From: Gammaproteobacteria bacterium
Lineage (GTDB): Bacteria > Pseudomonadota > Gammaproteobacteria > Nevskiales > Nevskiaceae
DNA length: 64,000 nucleotides
Reading direction: 5' to 3'
Assembly: GCA_026398815.1 (NCBI GenBank)
Contig: JAPLSA010000017.1
Location: 62,001 to 126,000 of the forward strand
Position numbers and translations under genes: made by a program. The notes below the pieces were generated by a model. The model saw only the letters and a program-made list of their open reading frames with translations. It did not search any database and was not told the origin of the DNA. Shown here piece after piece: positions 40,066 through 52,519 of the stretch (position 1 is its first letter; every line of letters begins with the position of its first letter).

Positions 40066-41397
40066 TCAGCGGGCCACAGGCAGGCTCAGGCTGACGCGCA
40101 GGCCACGACCGCCCGAGCCTTCGCTGTCGCCGGCATTGGCCAGCAGGATGCGTCCGCCATGGGCTTCGGCGATCTCGCGGGCCAGCGCCAGCCCCAGGCC
40201 GGTGCCGCTGCGCTTGGTCGAATAGAACGGCAGCAGCGCATTAGCCAGCACTGTCTCGCTCATGCCCGGGCCGCCATCGCGCACGTCGATGCGCCATTCG
40301 CCGCCGAGACGCTGTACCGACAGCACAATGGCCTCCGGCGCGCTGCCGGATTCATGGGCGTTGCGCAGCAGATTGATCAGCACCTGCTCGATCTGCGCGC
40401 GGTCGATCAGCGCCTGTTCGTCAGGCACCGGGCCATCGACACGGAACGACCATTGCTCCTGCAGACCCTCGAGGAACGCGCGCCAGGCCACCGGCTGCCG
40501 CTGCGGCGCAGGCAGCTTGGCGAAGCGCGCATAACCGCCGATGAAGGCATGCAGGTGCCGGGCCCGTTCGCCGATCGAGGCGAACACCGCGCCGACCCGC
40601 GCCAGCTCGCCGCGTCGCGCCAGTTCGGCGCCGGAATGGGCCATCGAGGAAATCGGCGCCAGCGAATTGTTCAGCTCGTGGCTGATGACCCGGATCACCT
40701 TCTTCCAGGTCGCCACTTCCTGCCGCGACAGCTCCCGGGTCATGCGCCGGAACAGCAGCAACCGGTGCGGCTGGCTGGCCAGCCGGAAGCCGCGGGTCGA
40801 GGCGTGATACATCTCCTCCTGCCCGGCCAGCTCGACGCCGAACAGCGCATCCTCGCCGCGTGTCACGGCGTCCTGCAGTGCCGGTGGGCAGTGGCCGAGG
40901 ATCGCCGCGAAATCATGGCCATTCATGCTGCGGCCTTCGTTGAACAGCTGGCGTGCCGCGATGTTGGCGTAGGCCACCCGATTGCCGGCATCGACCAGCA
41001 CCAGCGCCACCGGCGTGTTCTGCACCACGGTATCGAGCAGCAGTTCGCGCTGCACCAGGTGCTGGCGCTGCTCGCGCAAGGTCGCGCCGAGCGCATTGTG
41101 GGCGCGCGCCAGCTCGCCCAATTCGTCACCCCGGCGGCTGGCCAGCGAGATGTTGAAATCGCCATCGCGATAGCTGTCGACCAGCGCCGTCAGGCCGCGC
41201 AGCAGCTGCATCACCGGATCGATCAGCGAACGCGCCGCCAGCAGCACCACCGGCAGTGCCAGCAGCAGCGCCGCCGCCACCGCCACGCGGCGATCGGAAA
41301 ACAGCTGGCCGAAGCCAACGCCCAGCACCACGCCGAACGCCACGGCCAGCGACAGCGCGACGGCGAGCTTGCCGTGCAGGGAAAATCGGCGGTTCAC
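40066..41397 (-). CDS. NtrY-like sensor histidine kinase
   Basis: A 443-aa kinase with two N-terminal helices (about 10-27 and 37-55), a HAMP-like linker, a PAS domain near 130-200 (NTPVALVLVDAGNRVAYANI), H-box VISHELNNSLAPISSMAHS with the phospho-His near 238, N-box INLLRNAHESG, G1 DGGPGM and G2 GTGLGLAL. It resembles NtrY and the sensor partners of sigma-54 response regulators. No response regulator is encoded next to it; the gene is flanked by a transporter and the divergent rmlB-like gene. The start is close to helix 1, as expected. Confidence 0.92.
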   Translation of the reverse strand: MNRRFSLHGKLAVALSLAVAFGVVLGVGFGQLFSDRRVAVAAALLLALPVVLLAARSLIDPVMQLLRGLTALVDSYRDGDFNISLASRRGDELGELARAHNALGATLREQRQHLVQRELLLDTVVQNTPVALVLVDAGNRVAYANIAARQLFNEGRSMNGHDFAAILGHCPPALQDAVTRGEDALFGVELAGQEEMYHASTRGFRLASQPHRLLLFRRMTRELSRQEVATWKKVIRVISHELNNSLAPISSMAHSGAELARRGELARVGAVFASIGERARHLHAFIGGYARFAKLPAPQRQPVAWRAFLEGLQEQWSFRVDGPVPDEQALIDRAQIEQVLINLLRNAHESGSAPEAIVLSVQRLGGEWRIDVRDGGPGMSETVLANALLPFYSTKRSGTGLGLALAREIAEAHGGRILLANAGDSEGSGGRGLRVSLSLPVAR

Positions 41398-41565
41398 GGA
41401 TAGGCGCGCAGCAGTTCGAAGGTTGAGCCCGGAAGGCTAACCGACGTCCCCGCCCGGCGGCGAAGCGGGTGCCGAGCCACGGACCGCGCTGCGACGTCCG
41501 GACGCCGCTCGCCAGGCTTCATACTGCCGGCCTGCCCTGCACACCCGTTCCCGCCACCACTCGAC

Positions 41566-42631
41566 ATGAGCGCTTCCCGCCCCCGCCGCGTGCTGGTCAC
41601 CGGTTGCGCCGGCTTCATCGGCTCGGCGCTGGTCGGGCAATGGCTGCGCGAAACCGACTGGCAGCTGTTCGGCGTCGACAGCCTCGGCTACGCCGGCCTG
41701 CGCGCTTCGCTGGCCGGGGCGCTCGGCGATCCCCGCTTCTCGCTGGCTGTCGCCGACATCGCCGACGCTGCCGCGATGCAGGCGCTGTTCGCCCGCGCGC
41801 AACCGGACGCCGTCATTCACCTGGCCGCCGAAAGCCATGTCGACCGCTCGCTGGAAGGCCCGGCGCCGTTCATCCACACCAATCTGGTCGGCATGGCGGT
41901 GCTGCTCGACGCCGCCCGCAGCCACGTCGACGCGCTGGACGCTGACCGGCGTGCCGCTTTCCGCTTCGTCAACGTGTCCACCGACGAAGTGTTCGGCGCG
42001 CTCGGCGCCAGCGGCCGTTTCGACGAAACATCCCGGCATGCGCCGAACTCGCCGTACTCGGCGACCAAGGCCGGCGCCGACCATCTGGCCCGCGCCTGGC
42101 ACCGCTCCTACGGCCTGCCGGTGATCACCACCTATTCGCCGAACAACTACGGGCCCCGGCAGCTGCCGGAAAAGCTGATCCCGCGCATGATCACCGCCGC
42201 GCTTGCCGGTGAACCACTGCCGATCTACGGCAGCGGCGAGCAGGTACGCGAATGGCTGCATGTCGAGGATCACGCTGCCGCGCTGCGCGCCGCACTGCTG
42301 CACGGGCGTGTTGGCGAGTCCTACTGCATCGGCGGCGGCATCGAACGCAGCAACCTGCAACTGGTCGAGCAGCTCTGCGCGCTGCTGGACCTGCGCCGGC
42401 CGGGACGCGCATCGCACGCCGGCCTGATCCGCCATGTCGACGACCGTCCCGGCCACGACTGGCGCTACGCGCTGGACGGCGCGAAGTTCGCGCACGACAC
42501 CGGCTGGACAGCGAGCCGGGACTTCGCCGCCGGGCTTCAGGAAACCGTCGACTGGTACCTGGCGAACCCGGACTGGCTGGCCGCTGCCACCGCCTCGCTG
42601 GCGGCAGCAACGGGCCAACGCCCGCCGTCGA

Positions 42632-42645
<14 letters not shown>
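41566..42645 (+). CDS. rmlB: dTDP-glucose 4,6-dehydratase-like NAD-dependent enzyme
   Basis: A 359-aa extended-SDR enzyme. NAD motif [16 protein letters not shown] near 12, [17 protein letters not shown] near 84, catalytic Asp-Glu in [21 protein letters not shown] (Tyr-x3-Lys) near 164, and [20 protein letters not shown]. These match RmlB, which makes dTDP-4-keto-6-deoxyglucose. No rmlA, C or D, nor any sugar-transferase gene, is nearby, so the sugar and product are uncertain. Its 3' end overlaps the convergent valS by 14 bp. Confidence 0.85.
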
Positions 42646-45649
<3,004 letters not shown>

Positions 45650-45759
45650 GCGTGTTGGTCGGTCGTGATCGGTCGCGGCAGTCGCCGGTGACCGGCGCTG
45701 CGAGGGGCGACATTGTAGGGCGGCCGCGCGGCCGTGACCGGCCCGGAACGCCGCCTGCC

Positions 45760-45804
45760 GCCGATGAAAATGAAAACGGCCCGGCGCCTGAAGGCACCGG
45801 GCCG
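45760..45804 (-). terminator. Intrinsic terminator of dsbC
   Basis: Minus-strand stem CGGCCCGGTGCC / GGCGCCGGGCCG (one G-T pair) with a TTCA loop, followed on the same strand by TTTTCATTTTC. It ends the dsbC transcript 25 bp after the stop codon and separates it from valS. Confidence 0.88.
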
Positions 45805-45828
45805 CTGGGGCCCGCGGTCGCCTGGCGC

Positions 45829-46584
45829 TCAGCCCTTCGCCGGGCTCTTCGGCTTGCTGCCGAGTTCCGCCAGCTTGGCCGCCAGCTGGGCAGCCGGCAC
45901 GTAGCCGGGGAAGACATCGCCGTTCGGCAGCACCAGCATCGGCGTGCCGCGAATGCCGAGATCGGTCGCCAGCTGGTATTCCTCGGCCACCGGATTGTTG
46001 CAGGCCTTGCCCTTCAGCTTGATCTGCGCGCCGGCCTTGGCATCGGTCAGCGCCTTGCGCTGGTCGGCCGCGCACCAGACCGCCTCGGCGCTGTACCAGG
46101 ATTCGGTATCCGGCCCGGAACGCGGGAAGAACGCGTAGCGGATCGCGATGCCCTTGGCGTTGAACTGGGCAATCTCCGAATGCAGCTTGCGGCAGTAGCC
46201 GCAGTCGATGTCGGTGAACACGGTGACCGTGTATTTGGTGGCCATCGGCGGCGCCGGCGCGAACTCGATCAGCTTGTCGCTGCCGAGCTTGGCCAGCACG
46301 TCCAGGCGGTCGACGCGGCGGCGGTTCTCGGTCAGTTCCTCGCCGGTCTTCATGTCGACCAGATCGCCGCGCAGCAGGTAGCGGCCGTCGGCCGTGGCGT
46401 AAGCGAATTCGCGCTGGTGCTGGATTTCGTAGAGGCCGACGACCGGCGACGGCCGGACGTTGTCGGCACTGATGCCGAGCGCCTTGGCGATGGTGGCGGC
46501 AGCGGCGGCGTCATCGGCGGCCCGCGCCGGCATCGCGGTGGCAGTACCGGCAAGCAGGACGGCGGCAAGGAGGGTTGATTTCAT
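45829..46584 (-). CDS. dsbC: Periplasmic disulfide isomerase DsbC
   Basis: A 251-aa protein with a signal peptide ([18 protein letters not shown], cleaved near 22), the N-terminal dimerisation domain ([20 protein letters not shown]) and a thioredoxin domain with active site CGYC in [13 protein letters not shown] near 130. A second cysteine pair (AVWCAADQ and GKACNNP) matches the structural disulfide of E. coli DsbC, and [10 protein letters not shown] holds the cis-proline. It rearranges wrong disulfides in exported proteins. Start 46584 chosen for the signal peptide; the longer frame upstream is antisense to the antiporter gene. Confidence 0.94.
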   Translation of the reverse strand: MKSTLLAAVLLAGTATAMPARAADDAAAAATIAKALGISADNVRPSPVVGLYEIQHQREFAYATADGRYLLRGDLVDMKTGEELTENRRRVDRLDVLAKLGSDKLIEFAPAPPMATKYTVTVFTDIDCGYCRKLHSEIAQFNAKGIAIRYAFFPRSGPDTESWYSAEAVWCAADQRKALTDAKAGAQIKLKGKACNNPVAEEYQLATDLGIRGTPMLVLPNGDVFPGYVPAAQLAAKLAELGSKPKSPAKG

Positions 46585-46779
46585 GGATGGCAAGCGGCGG
46601 CGAGAGTCGTCGCGAGTATGACAAAAAGCCTCCCGGCCGGTTCCCGCAGCATCGATGCAGCTCGCCGCTGGCGCAGTGGCCGCGCCGATTGCTGCGCCTT
46701 GCAGCATCAAGAGTGCGCGATCCGCTAGCATCGACCCCGGTGCCGCGCCTGCGGCCGACACCCCACCTGCCCGATCGTC

Positions 46780-48507
46780 ATGGAAGAAGTTGCCAGTCAC
46801 GCCATCCTGGTTGCGGGAACGCTGTTCCTGATCTCGATCCTGGCCACGGCAATCACGCCGCGTCTCGGCGTGCCGCTGCTGCTGGTGTTCCTGATCGTCG
46901 GCCTGCTGGCCGGCGAGGATGGCCCCGGCGGCATCCATTTCACCGACTACAAGACCGCCAATGTCGCCGGCACCGCCGCGCTGGCGGTGATCCTGTTCGA
47001 CGGCGGTCTGCGCACGCCGATGTCGAATTTCCGGGTCGGCCTGCGGCCGGCGCTGATGCTGGCGACGGTCGGCGTGCTGATCACCACCACGATCGTCGGC
47101 GCGCTGGCGGCCTGGCTGTTCAGCCTGCCGATCGCCGAGGGCCTGCTGATCGGCGCGATCGTCGGCTCCACCGACGCGGCGGCAGTGTTCTCGCTGCTGT
47201 CGACCCGCGCGGTGCGCCTGAACAACCGCATCAGCTCGGCGCTGGAAATCGAGTCCGGTACCAATGACCCGATGGCCGTGATGCTGACCATCGGCCTCGT
47301 CCACTATCTGCTGGCGCCGGAACACTACGGCGCGCTGGAAGTCGCCCAGCTGTTGAGCACGCAGGTGGTGTTCGGTGTGGCGCTCGGCTATGCCGGCGGC
47401 TACCTGCTGATCCGTACCCTGAACGAGGTCACGCTCGGCGATTCGCTGTACCCGCTGCTGGCGATGTTCGGCGGCCTGCTGATCTACGGCGTCACCGCCA
47501 CCGTCGGCGGCAGCGGCTTCCTGGCGGTGTATCTGGCCGGCCTGATGCTCGGCAACCAGCCGATCCGCGCCTTCGCCAGCATCAAGCGCTTTCACGACGG
47601 CATCGCCTGGCTGGCGCAGATCGGCATGTTCCTGGTGCTCGGTCTGTTGGCCACACCGAGCCGCATGGCCGAGGTCGCCGTGCCGGCGCTGATCATCGCC
47701 GCCGCGCTGACCTTCGTCGCCCGTCCGGTCGCGGTCGGCATCTCGCTGCTGCCGTTCCATTTCCCGTGGCGCGAACAGGTCTACATGGGCTGGGTCGGCC
47801 TGCGCGGCTCGGTGCCGATGGTGCTGGCCACCTTTCCGCTGCTGGCCGGCCTCAAGAACGCGACGCTGTTCTTCGACGTCGCCTTCTTCATCGTGCTGGT
47901 GTCGCTGATCGTGCAGGGCTGGACCGTGGCGCCGGTGGCGCGGCTGCTGGGCCTGCAGATGCCGCCAGTCTCGACCCGCGTGCGCCGCGCCGACATCGAC
48001 CTGCCCGGCACCCGCGGCTACGAGATGGTCAGCTACCGGCTGGCGCGGACCAGCGCGCTGATCGGCAAGCGGCCCAAGCAGCTGCCGCTGGAAGACAGCT
48101 CGCGGATCGTCAGCCTGACCCGCGCCGGCAAGCTGATTCCGTACCGCGACTGGGGCGTGCTGAAAGGCGGCGACTACCTGTCGCTGATCGTCTCCAAGGC
48201 CGAGCTGCCAGAGCTGGACAAGCTGTTCCAGCAGACCCGCGGCAACCAGGGCGTGGAGCAGCAGCGCTACTTCGGCGAATTCATCATCAGCCCCGAGGCC
48301 CTGCTCAGCGAACTGGCCGGGGCCTACGGCCTCGACGTGCCGTCGTCAGCGGCCGACTTCACGCTGGCGGCCTTCGTGTCCAGCGTGGTCCACAAGCCGG
48401 TGGTCGGCGACCGCCTGCGCCTCGGCGAGATGGAACTGGTGGTCCGCAAGATGGAAGCCGACCGGATCGTCGAACTGGGCCTGCGCCTGCCGCACGAACG
48501 CCACTGA
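46780..48507 (+). CDS. nhaP2: K+/H+ antiporter, NhaP2/CvrA type (CPA1)
   Basis: A 575-aa protein: about 12 helices to residue 400 with the ion-site residues in SGTNDPMAVMLT and GSTDAAAVFSLLS, then a TrkA-C-like domain (RGYEMVSYRLARTSALIGKR) and a C-terminal CorC/HlyC-like domain near 500-570. This order and length match NhaP2 of Vibrio and CvrA of E. coli, which export K+ in exchange for protons in volume and pH control. Divergent from dsbC across 195 bp. Confidence 0.92.
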   Translation: MEEVASHAILVAGTLFLISILATAITPRLGVPLLLVFLIVGLLAGEDGPGGIHFTDYKTANVAGTAALAVILFDGGLRTPMSNFRVGLRPALMLATVGVLITTTIVGALAAWLFSLPIAEGLLIGAIVGSTDAAAVFSLLSTRAVRLNNRISSALEIESGTNDPMAVMLTIGLVHYLLAPEHYGALEVAQLLSTQVVFGVALGYAGGYLLIRTLNEVTLGDSLYPLLAMFGGLLIYGVTATVGGSGFLAVYLAGLMLGNQPIRAFASIKRFHDGIAWLAQIGMFLVLGLLATPSRMAEVAVPALIIAAALTFVARPVAVGISLLPFHFPWREQVYMGWVGLRGSVPMVLATFPLLAGLKNATLFFDVAFFIVLVSLIVQGWTVAPVARLLGLQMPPVSTRVRRADIDLPGTRGYEMVSYRLARTSALIGKRPKQLPLEDSSRIVSLTRAGKLIPYRDWGVLKGGDYLSLIVSKAELPELDKLFQQTRGNQGVEQQRYFGEFIISPEALLSELAGAYGLDVPSSAADFTLAAFVSSVVHKPVVGDRLRLGEMELVVRKMEADRIVELGLRLPHERH

Positions 48508-48594
48508 GCCTCCGGCGCCGGGCACGCCGATCTGGTCCGCTTCGTGCGGGCTGCAAGCGACACGACAGACGACGGTTCGAGGAGACGCAGGTTC

Positions 48595-49905
48595 ATGCTG
48601 GATACGCTGGCGCAGATCGGATTCGGACTGTTCGGACTGGCGATGCTGCTGTCCATCGCGCTGCTGTGCTCGAACAACCGTCGGGCGATCGACCGCCGGC
48701 TGGTCGCCACCGGCGTGCTGCTGCAGATCGGCTTCGCGACGTTCGTGCTGAAGGTGCCGCTGGGCCGCGACATCTTCGACTCCCTGGCCGGCGGCTTCGT
48801 GGCGCTGCTCGGCTATGGCCGGGTCGGCACCGAGTTCATCTTCGGCAGCCTGATCAACTCCAAGGAACTGGGCTTCATCTTCGCCGTGCAGGTGCTGCCG
48901 ACGATCGTCTTCTTCGCTTCGCTGACCGGCGTGCTGTACCACCTGGGGGTGATGCAGAAGATCGTCCAGGTGATGGCCTGGGCGATCACCCGGGTCATGA
49001 AAGTGTCGGGCGCTGAAACCACCTCGGTCTGCGCCAGCGTCTTCGTCGGCCAGACCGAAGCGCCGCTGACCATCAAGCCGTACATCGAGCGGATGACCGA
49101 ATCCGAGCTGATGACGGTGATGATCGGCGGCATGGCGCATATCGCCGGCTCGGTGATGGCGGCCTACATCGGCCTGCTCGGCGGCGGCGATCCGGCGGCC
49201 TCGGCGTTCTACGCCAAGCACCTGCTGGCGGCCAGCGTGATGGCGGCCCCGGCGACCATCCTGATCGCCAAGATCCTGCGGCCGGAAGTCGGCGAACCGC
49301 TGACCCGGGGCGAAGTGCGGGTGCCGGTGGAGCGCGACACCGCCAACATCATCGACGCCGCCGCCGCCGGTGCCGGCGAAGGCCTGAAGCTGGCGATGAA
49401 CGTCGGCGCGATGCTGCTGGCCTTCGTGGCGCTGATCGCGCTGATCAACGCGCCGATCTCCGCGCTCGGCCATTTCGAGGTCGGTGCGGGTACCACGGTC
49501 AACAGCTGGCTCAGCGGCCTCGCCGGCCACGAGGTGCAGCTGAGCCTGCAGATGCTGCTCGGCTACCTGCTGGCGCCGGTGGCCTGGCTGATCGGCGTGC
49601 CCTGGCAGGACGCCACGCTGATCGGCAGCTTCATCGGCCAGAAGATCGTCATCAACGAGTTCGTCGCCTATGTCGAGCTGTCGAAGCACCTCGGCAGCCT
49701 GCTGCCGGAAAGCCGGGTGATTGCGACCTACGCGCTGTGCGGCTTCGCCAATTTCTCGTCGATCGCCATCCAGATCGGCGGCATCGGCGGGCTGGCCCCG
49801 TCACGACGTGCCGATCTGGCCCGGCTCGGCCTGCTCGCGGTGCTCGGCGGCACGCTGGCCACGCTGATGACGGCCACCATCGCCGGCGTGCTGTCGCAGT
49901 TCTGA
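48595..49905 (+). CDS. Concentrative nucleoside transporter (NupC/CNT family)
   Basis: A 436-aa inner-membrane symporter. CNT signatures: [20 protein letters not shown] near 146 with the nucleoside-binding Gln/Thr/Glu, [14 protein letters not shown] near 180, and [15 protein letters not shown], then [20 protein letters not shown] near 380. It would take up nucleosides with H+ or Na+. The ATG at 48595 follows GAGGAGA; a frame upstream to 48544 is rejected because it is Arg-rich and unlike the family. Confidence 0.92.
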   Translation: MLDTLAQIGFGLFGLAMLLSIALLCSNNRRAIDRRLVATGVLLQIGFATFVLKVPLGRDIFDSLAGGFVALLGYGRVGTEFIFGSLINSKELGFIFAVQVLPTIVFFASLTGVLYHLGVMQKIVQVMAWAITRVMKVSGAETTSVCASVFVGQTEAPLTIKPYIERMTESELMTVMIGGMAHIAGSVMAAYIGLLGGGDPAASAFYAKHLLAASVMAAPATILIAKILRPEVGEPLTRGEVRVPVERDTANIIDAAAAGAGEGLKLAMNVGAMLLAFVALIALINAPISALGHFEVGAGTTVNSWLSGLAGHEVQLSLQMLLGYLLAPVAWLIGVPWQDATLIGSFIGQKIVINEFVAYVELSKHLGSLLPESRVIATYALCGFANFSSIAIQIGGIGGLAPSRRADLARLGLLAVLGGTLATLMTATIAGVLSQF

Positions 49906-49942
49906 ACTTGTCCGGCGGGCCGGCGAGCGGAGCCGGCAAGCG

Positions 49943-52519
49943 TCAGCGGCTGTACTTGTTCTTGACCGCCGCCGGCAGGAACTCCTGATCGCTCATCGGC
50001 AGGCCGTACTGGATCGCCGGCGATTCCGAGAACAGCCGCTCGGCGAAGTAGCTGCCGGCCTTCAGGTCGTAGGTTAGGCTCGGCACTGCGAACGCCGCCT
50101 GCACGTCGTACAGCGGCAGCAGATGGCCTTCCTGGAAGCGCCACAGCGCGCCGGACGGATCGTGGTTCTCGACCAGCACGACGTTCCAGCTGTCCTCGTC
50201 GACATAGAACACGCGCTTGCCGAAGCTGTGCTTGTTGCCCGGCCGCAGGCTGGCCTCGACCACCCAGACGCGGTGCAGCTCGTAGCGGGTGCCGGCCTGG
50301 TTGAAGTGGCCGCGGGTCAGCAGGTCCTTGTTCTTGTAGCGGCCGTCGCTGAGCCGGTAGCTGTTGTACGGGATGTACAGCTCGCGCTTGCCGGTGAGCT
50401 TCCAGACGTAGCGGTCGAACAGGCCGTTGTACATGTCGACCATGTCGATGAACTGGATCGCGTCGGTCTCCGGGTACGGCTGGTCATAGCCGATCGGCGG
50501 CACCCGGAACATCTTGCCGGCGTTGACCAGCAGCACCCAGATGCCGCGCGCCCGCTGCAGCGAATTGGCGGTTTCGTGGAACAGCGCGACGAACTCCGGC
50601 CGCTGGCCCGGCCGGGCGACGCTGAAGGTGCCGTAGGCGATCATGTTCTCCCGCTCGACATCGCCCGGATCGCGCAGGTTGCCGTAGCGGAACAGCACCC
50701 GGAACACGGCATTGCCGGGCGAGCGGATCGCGCCGTCCGGCGACACCACGGCCTGCTGGTACTGCAGCAGCGCGCTGTCGCCGCGATAGCGCACGCGGTG
50801 GTTCCACAGCACTTCCACACCGGTCTTCGGCTGCGGGAACGGAAAGCCCAGCTTCGCGCCTTCCAGCGAATCGGCGGCCGGCGCCTTGGCCCGGCCGTTG
50901 TTGGCGCGGGTGGCGTCGAGGATCGGCTGCGGGAAGGCCACCGAGCGCCGGGTTTCGTAGACCGGCATCGTGTAGTCCGGATAGCGGGCGAACAGCGCGC
51001 GGTGCCCGTCCGACAGCCGGCTGGCGTACTGCGCCAGGTTGGCGGCAGTGATGGTGAACTTCGGCCGGTCGCCGGGGAACGGATCGGCCAGCTTCTGGCC
51101 CGGCTGGTAGCCGGCCGGCCACTGCGAGCGGGTCAGGCCGCCGCTGTACGCCGGGATGCTGCCGTCGCGATTGCCGCCCTGTTCGGCGCCGACTGCGGTC
51201 AACCCGCCACTGCCGACCGCCACGCCCGGCTCGACCGCCTCCGGCGTCGCCGGGACTGCCGTATCGGCCACCGTCACCGGGCCGTCGAGCAGCCCGGTCG
51301 CCAGCTGCGGGCCGTCGTCCTGCGGGCGGGTCCGGCGCTGGGCCAGCGCGGCGATCGCCTGCTCGCGGGCGCGGCCGGAGTCGAGGTACTTCACCCATTG
51401 CTCGGCGAGCTTGCGGCTGGCCGGATACTGCGTGGCGCTGCGGAACGCGGCCGCAGCGGCATCGACATCGGCCTGCTGGTACAGCGCAACGCCGAGCGTC
51501 ATATAGGCCGGGCCGGTCTTCGCGCCGAGCGCGATGGCCTGCCGCAGTGCCTCGCTCGCCTTCGGATACGCCTCGCGATCCAGATGCAGCTGGCCGAGCT
51601 GCAGATACAGCTCGGGCGCGGCGGCAGCGCGGATCGCATCCTCCAGCGCCGGGATCGCCAGCGTCGCCTCGCGCGCCGCCACCCACAGTGCCGCCAGCGA
51701 ACGCAGGTTGGCAGCGGATTTCGGCAGCTTGCCGACCTCCAGCCAGCCCTTCAGCAGCGAGCCGGCGGCGTACGGCGCGCCGATCTGGGCGGTCAGGCCG
51801 ACCAGCTGCAGCCGCTGTTCCTCGGTGCTGATGTAGCCGAGCCGGCTGGCCACTTCCATCGCCGCCTGCGCGCGGCTGCTGTCGCCGGCCTTCAGGTACA
51901 GCGCCGACAGCCGGAACCAGTCGTCCTTCGCGCTCGGCTGATCGCGGACCACGGTTTCCAGCACCTTGGCCGCCTCGCCTTCCTGGCCGGCGCCGACATA
52001 GGCCGCGTACAGTGCCCGCCGCCATGACAGGTCCGGCTGCGGCCTGGCGGCGACACCCTTGGCCAGCGGGCCGACCGCATCGCGATAGCGCTTCTGCTGC
52101 AGATAGGCGGCGCCGAGCGCCACCAGCTGCTCCGGCGGCAGCGGCTCGCCGGCTTTGAAGGCCGGCTCCAGACCCTTGATGACGCTGGCCGGGTCGCCCT
52201 TGCCGACCCGCAGCCGGCCGAGCGTCGCACGCATCTCGTCGGCTGCCGGTCCGGACAGCGCGCCGGTGGCGATCGCCTGCTCCAGATAGCGGGCGGCAGC
52301 GTCGAGATCCTTGCGGTTCGCGGCCTGCCCGGCCAGCTCGCGCAGCAGCAGCGCGCGGGCATACGGGTCGGTGGTATTGCCGAGCTGAGTCGCCAGATCC
52401 TGCGTCGCCGGCTTGCCGCCACCGCCGTCCGGGATACGCGCCTCGCTCTTGTACTGATCGGCCGCCAGCGGAGCCGCCAGCAGCCCGGCCAGCAACGCGA
52501 CCGGCAAGGCTGCCCGCAT
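49943..52519 (-). CDS. TPR domain - DUF1329 fusion protein, exported
   Basis: An 858-aa protein with a signal peptide (ALPVALLAGLLAAPLAA, cut near 20). Residues about 40-420 are TPR-like helical repeats (EQLVALGAAYLQQKRYRDAV, APELYLQLGQLHLDREAYPK). From about 438 it is a complete DUF1329 domain, recognised by LTAVGAEQGGNRDGSIPAYS, GALWRFQEGHLLPLYDVQ and related stretches; DUF1329 is a LolB/LolA-like periplasmic or outer-membrane family. DUF1329 genes normally stand alone or next to DUF1302 and RND exporters, and the TPR protein of TonB2-type loci normally stands alone, so the fusion is unusual. Last gene of the eight-gene operon, starting on the antiporter's last base. Function unknown; a lipid or hydrophobic-substrate role in the envelope is an inference. 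Confidence 0.85.
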   Translation of the reverse strand: MRAALPVALLAGLLAAPLAADQYKSEARIPDGGGGKPATQDLATQLGNTTDPYARALLLRELAGQAANRKDLDAAARYLEQAIATGALSGPAADEMRATLGRLRVGKGDPASVIKGLEPAFKAGEPLPPEQLVALGAAYLQQKRYRDAVGPLAKGVAARPQPDLSWRRALYAAYVGAGQEGEAAKVLETVVRDQPSAKDDWFRLSALYLKAGDSSRAQAAMEVASRLGYISTEEQRLQLVGLTAQIGAPYAAGSLLKGWLEVGKLPKSAANLRSLAALWVAAREATLAIPALEDAIRAAAAPELYLQLGQLHLDREAYPKASEALRQAIALGAKTGPAYMTLGVALYQQADVDAAAAAFRSATQYPASRKLAEQWVKYLDSGRAREQAIAALAQRRTRPQDDGPQLATGLLDGPVTVADTAVPATPEAVEPGVAVGSGGLTAVGAEQGGNRDGSIPAYSGGLTRSQWPAGYQPGQKLADPFPGDRPKFTITAANLAQYASRLSDGHRALFARYPDYTMPVYETRRSVAFPQPILDATRANNGRAKAPAADSLEGAKLGFPFPQPKTGVEVLWNHRVRYRGDSALLQYQQAVVSPDGAIRSPGNAVFRVLFRYGNLRDPGDVERENMIAYGTFSVARPGQRPEFVALFHETANSLQRARGIWVLLVNAGKMFRVPPIGYDQPYPETDAIQFIDMVDMYNGLFDRYVWKLTGKRELYIPYNSYRLSDGRYKNKDLLTRGHFNQAGTRYELHRVWVVEASLRPGNKHSFGKRVFYVDEDSWNVVLVENHDPSGALWRFQEGHLLPLYDVQAAFAVPSLTYDLKAGSYFAERLFSESPAIQYGLPMSDQEFLPAAVKNKYSR

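Noticed and set aside
45650-46075. 5' extension of the valS frame into dsbC
   Set aside because: The family start [14 protein letters not shown] at 45649 is clear; the extension is another frame of dsbC and crosses its terminator.
46585-47760. Long 5' extension of the dsbC frame
   Set aside because: The true start is the signal-peptide Met at 46584; the extension is antisense to the antiporter gene and Gln/Arg-rich.
50123-52027. 634-codon plus-strand open frame opposite the TPR-DUF1329 gene
   Set aside because: Shadow of the real minus-strand gene, which has a signal peptide and known domains.
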